DNA of 64,000 bases, from positions 248,001-312,000 of the forward strand of contig NZ_LT896716.1 in assembly GCF_900187405.1 (NCBI RefSeq), given 5' to 3'. The notes under the pieces are model-generated. The model had not been told where the DNA came from, did no database searches, and was given only the letters and a program-made list of their open reading frames with translations. Position numbers and translations under genes: made by a program. This document shows, piece after piece, positions 61,879-64,000 of this stretch (position 1 is its first letter; every line of letters begins with the position of its first letter). This DNA comes from Geobacter sp. DSM 9736. GTDB taxonomy: Bacteria > Desulfobacterota > Desulfuromonadia > Geobacterales > Geobacteraceae.

Positions 61879-62226
61879 GTGGCCCGTGTAAAGCGATACA
61901 AATTCATACTATTCAGCGTCCTGCTGCTGGTCACCTTAGGACTCGTCAGTCACGGCACGCGTGTGCCGAACCTTAAGGAAGTACTTTCCTCTTCGGCTAA
62001 ACCGAAGCCCCGCCCGCGGGCCGTCGTAAAAACGCAGATAAAGGCTTGCCAGGAGAGCATCAAGAAGCATTGCGACCCTTCCCCCGTCCTGCTCAACCGT
62101 CAGGACCCTGCCGCTGCTCCCGTGCACGCTCCCGTTCTGAGAAATCCTGACACTCCTCCTTTTTTCCCCCTAGTTGTAGTCTCCTCCAAACCCTCCCGAG
62201 CTTCGCCCCGGATTTTCCTGTCCTGA
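61879..62226 (+). CDS. Hypothetical secreted or anchored Pro-rich protein
   Basis: 115 residues. An N-terminal hydrophobic segment (about 9-25) with preceding Lys/Arg is a signal or membrane anchor; the remainder is rich in Pro, Lys and Ser, with a Cys-Cys pair (KACQESIKKHCDP). No family is recognised. GTG start with AAAGGAAACG upstream. It lies between the c-di-GMP gene and the glycosyltransferase, and its C-terminal half overlaps nothing obvious, so it could be real or a chance frame. Confidence 0.45.
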   Translation: MARVKRYKFILFSVLLLVTLGLVSHGTRVPNLKEVLSSSAKPKPRPRAVVKTQIKACQESIKKHCDPSPVLLNRQDPAAAPVHAPVLRNPDTPPFFPLVVVSSKPSRASPRIFLS

Positions 62227-62234
62227 AGTCCCCC

Positions 62235-62253
62235 GGGAAGCTGCTAGCTTCCC
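62235..62253. other. Hairpin upstream of the glycosyltransferase
   Basis: GGGAAGCT (62235-62242), GCT, AGCTTCCC (62246-62253): a perfect 8-bp stem with a 3-base loop and no T tract. May act in the leader of the next gene. Confidence 0.4.
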
Positions 62254-62371
62254 CCTGAAAGCATCCTCCTGCATCCGCGGCTCTCGCCGTCCGGCTTTCG
62301 TGCATGATTAAGTTCATACGCGTCGCGTGTGACGTGCCCGTGGATATGTGCATCGCGCATGGAGAAAAGTT

Positions 62372-63364
62372 ATGAGACTTTCGATAGTAATCCCCGTGTT
62401 CAATGCCGAAAACACGATCGAAGCACTGTGCAATAGACTCTTCGACCTCTACTCCTCGTCCTGTGAACTCGAAATAGTGCTCGTCAACGACAACAGCCAG
62501 GACAGCACCCATACCATATGCAGCCGCCTGCACCGCAGCCGGCCGGACACAGTCACCTACGTGCGGCTTTCCCGTAATTTCGGCGAGCACAGCGCCGTGA
62601 TGGCCGGCCTGAATGTAGCTACCGGTGATTTCTGCGTGGTCATGGATGACGACTTCCAGAATCCTCCGGAGGAGGTGGGGCGTCTCGTCGAGGAGATCGG
62701 CAAGGGCTATGATGTTGTCTATACCAGGTACGCGGAGAAGCGTGACAGTCTTTTCAGAAATATGGGGAGCCGTCTGAATGACAAGGTGGCGAATATCGTG
62801 CTCAGGAAGCCAGCCGACCTGTACCTGTCGAGCTTCAAGATCATGAACCGGTTTCTCGTGGACGAGATCATCAAGTATACCGGACCTGATCCCTACATAG
62901 ACGCGATAATCCTCAGGACCACAGCCAGCATCGGAAAAATCGAGGTCCGCCACGACGCGAGAAGGCACGGCAGGTCGGGATACACCTTCATGAAACTGGT
63001 GTCCCTGTGGGGGAACATGGTGATCGGCTGCTCCCTCATCCCACTTAGGATACTGGGTGTTGTCGGACTTGTCATGACGGCAGCAGGCGTCTACATCGGG
63101 GGGGAGGCTCTTGTCGATTACCTGATCCCCCACCTCCAGGACCCGAGCGAGTACAGGGTCATCATGTCTTACTCGGTATTTTCCCGTGGCTTCCTGCTCC
63201 TCTGCCTCAGCGTGGTCGGAGAATACGTCGGGCGCATCTACCTGTCGCTTAACAGCGACCCCCAGTTCGTCATACGCGAAAGACTTTCGGTTCGCCGAAA
63301 ACTGATGGCGGCAGCGACGACGGAGGAGCGTAGAAAGGGATACGATGCCGCACTGCGTGCCTGA
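62372..63364 (+). CDS. Family-2 glycosyltransferase (GtrB/DPM-like)
   Basis: 330 residues. The N-terminal GT-A domain begins RLSIVIPVFNAENTIEALC, with VNDNSQDST, VVMDDDFQNPPEE (DDD metal site), then RYAEKRDS. Two C-terminal membrane helices (about 210-235 and 265-290) are typical of polyprenyl-phosphate glucosyl/undecaprenyl-phosphate sugar transferases. It would place a sugar on a lipid carrier at the inner membrane. The ATG at 62372 follows GGAGAAAAG. The last bases overlap the next gene. Confidence 0.88.
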   Translation: MRLSIVIPVFNAENTIEALCNRLFDLYSSSCELEIVLVNDNSQDSTHTICSRLHRSRPDTVTYVRLSRNFGEHSAVMAGLNVATGDFCVVMDDDFQNPPEEVGRLVEEIGKGYDVVYTRYAEKRDSLFRNMGSRLNDKVANIVLRKPADLYLSSFKIMNRFLVDEIIKYTGPDPYIDAIILRTTASIGKIEVRHDARRHGRSGYTFMKLVSLWGNMVIGCSLIPLRILGVVGLVMTAAGVYIGGEALVDYLIPHLQDPSEYRVIMSYSVFSRGFLLLCLSVVGEYVGRIYLSLNSDPQFVIRERLSVRRKLMAAATTEERRKGYDAALRA

Positions 63365-64000
63365 AATGGTGGCCGAAGTGCAGGATGGATCTTCCTCGGC
63401 GCCCGATTTTGTGTACGACCTTTGCCATTCACGAACGAGCGCGAATGCCCTCCACTCCGACGAGCATGTGGATTTCTGGATCGAAGAGCGCCTTGCCCGG
63501 CCCCGTCTTCACATCATACCCACGCCCCTGGAAAGGTTGTGCCGGTGGCGGATCGACCCGATCAGCGGCAATATCCGTCACGATTCGGGCCGTTTTTTCA
63601 CCGTAACGGGAGTCAAGGTACGTCATCGGACCCAGACGGCCGAGCTGGAATGGGACCAGCCGATGATCGACCAGCCCGAAGTGGGTATTCTCGGCATTAT
63701 CGCGAAGAAGATCGACGGTATCCTCCATTTCTGCCTGCAGGCGAAGGAAGAGCCCGGCAACGTGAATTCGGTGCAGCTTTCCCCCTCCGTGCAGGCTACG
63801 TACAGCAACTACACACGTGTGCATGGCGGCAGCGCGCCCCCGTTCGTAAATTTCTTTTTAAATCCTCCTCCGGAAAAGGTTATTTTTTCGAAGCTTCAGA
63901 CCGAGGATGGAGGGCGCTTCCTCTACAAGTCGAACCGGAACATGATCGTGCTGGTGGACGAGAACGAACTGCCTGTCCTCCCCGAAGGCTTCATCTGGCT
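63345..64000 (+). CDS. NDP-hexose 2,3-dehydratase, N-terminal part
   Basis: 218 codons are in the window; the gene continues past the edge. FFTVTGVKV, VGILGIIAKKIDG, LHFCLQAKEEPGN and VQLSPSVQATYSNYTRVHGG are the conserved blocks of the EvaA-like hexose 2,3-dehydratase family, which opens 2-deoxysugar synthesis. AAAGGGA precedes the ATG at 63345, and its first 20 bases overlap the glycosyltransferase end. A second in-frame ATG at 63366 is possible. With the transferase it suggests a deoxysugar pathway beyond the window. Confidence 0.85.
   Translation, partial: MPHCVPEMVAEVQDGSSSAPDFVYDLCHSRTSANALHSDEHVDFWIEERLARPRLHIIPTPLERLCRWRIDPISGNIRHDSGRFFTVTGVKVRHRTQTAELEWDQPMIDQPEVGILGIIAKKIDGILHFCLQAKEEPGNVNSVQLSPSVQATYSNYTRVHGGSAPPFVNFFLNPPPEKVIFSKLQTEDGGRFLYKSNRNMIVLVDENELPVLPEGFIW

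Noticed and set aside
62093-63133. 346-residue minus-strand open frame
   Set aside because: Antisense to the glycosyltransferase; no motif and no ribosome site.
1-64000. CRISPR array or prophage
   Set aside because: No regularly spaced direct repeats, Cas-like proteins, integrases or phage structural genes seen.

Overview
The window reads as a chromosomal segment of a Geobacter-like member of the Desulfuromonadota. The grounds are a eukaryotic-type citrate synthase, a 12-heme periplasmic c-type cytochrome, dense two-component and c-di-GMP signalling, GTG/TTG starts with strong Shine-Dalgarno sites, and moderately high GC. Most of it is ordinary core genome; I see no phage, integrase or CRISPR array. 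The only mobile element is one intact IS1182-type insertion sequence.

Layout. 0-1.5 kb: end of a peptide ABC transporter (two ATPases, the first cut by the window edge) and a small ArsR-type regulator. 1.7-4.3 kb: DUF3187 outer-membrane protein, DUF503 protein, iron superoxide dismutase, DJ-1/PfpI protein. 4.5-8.7 kb: a MacA-like adaptor, an ABC ATPase and two separate FtsX-type permeases. 8.9-16.1 kb: aromatic amino acid and translation cluster pheA-tyrA-aroA-cmk-ispH-rpsA-ihfB, then tRNA-Leu(UAA). 16.8-21.5 kb: cysE-iscR-iscS-mnmA-mtaB, a route from cysteine synthesis to sulfur delivery and tRNA thiolation. 21.5-25.9 kb (minus strand): pstSCAB-phoU phosphate uptake operon; its likely regulators phoB-phoR lie at 31.3-33.7 kb, also on the minus strand. 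Between them are a tiny CxxC protein, a DUF4350-like protein, a cohesin/dockerin-like secreted protein, the dodecaheme cytochrome, a DMT permease and a YdcF protein.

34.2-41.4 kb: M24 peptidase and citrate synthase gltA, whose terminator hairpin has been split and duplicated by the IS; then AMMECR1 protein, aldehyde dehydrogenase and a small Ala/Pro-rich lipoprotein. 41.7-46.8 kb: ndk-rlmN-mtnP-pfkB-TPR lipoprotein-rodZ. 46.9-50.4 kb: signalling block (zinc-ribbon/GAF protein, receivers, UspA, histidine kinase). 50.4-57.3 kb: FAD dehydrogenase, HD/OB nuclease, metallo-beta-lactamase-fold hydrolase, coaBC, zinc-dependent phospholipase-C-like protein, family-4 uracil-DNA glycosylase and a hotdog thioesterase. 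57.4-61.8 kb: chemotaxis receptor and a PAS-GGDEF-EAL protein. 62.4-64 kb: a family-2 glycosyltransferase and the start of an NDP-hexose 2,3-dehydratase, which look like the edge of a deoxysugar/polysaccharide locus continuing beyond the window.

The most noteworthy items are the IS insertion that duplicates the whole gltA terminator hairpin, an orphan promoter driving a small reading frame broken by a TGA beside it, the cohesin-dockerin protein next to the 12-heme cytochrome, a long unexplained hairpin upstream of tRNA-Leu, and the deoxysugar gene at the right edge. All assignments rest on reading motifs by eye; no database search was run.
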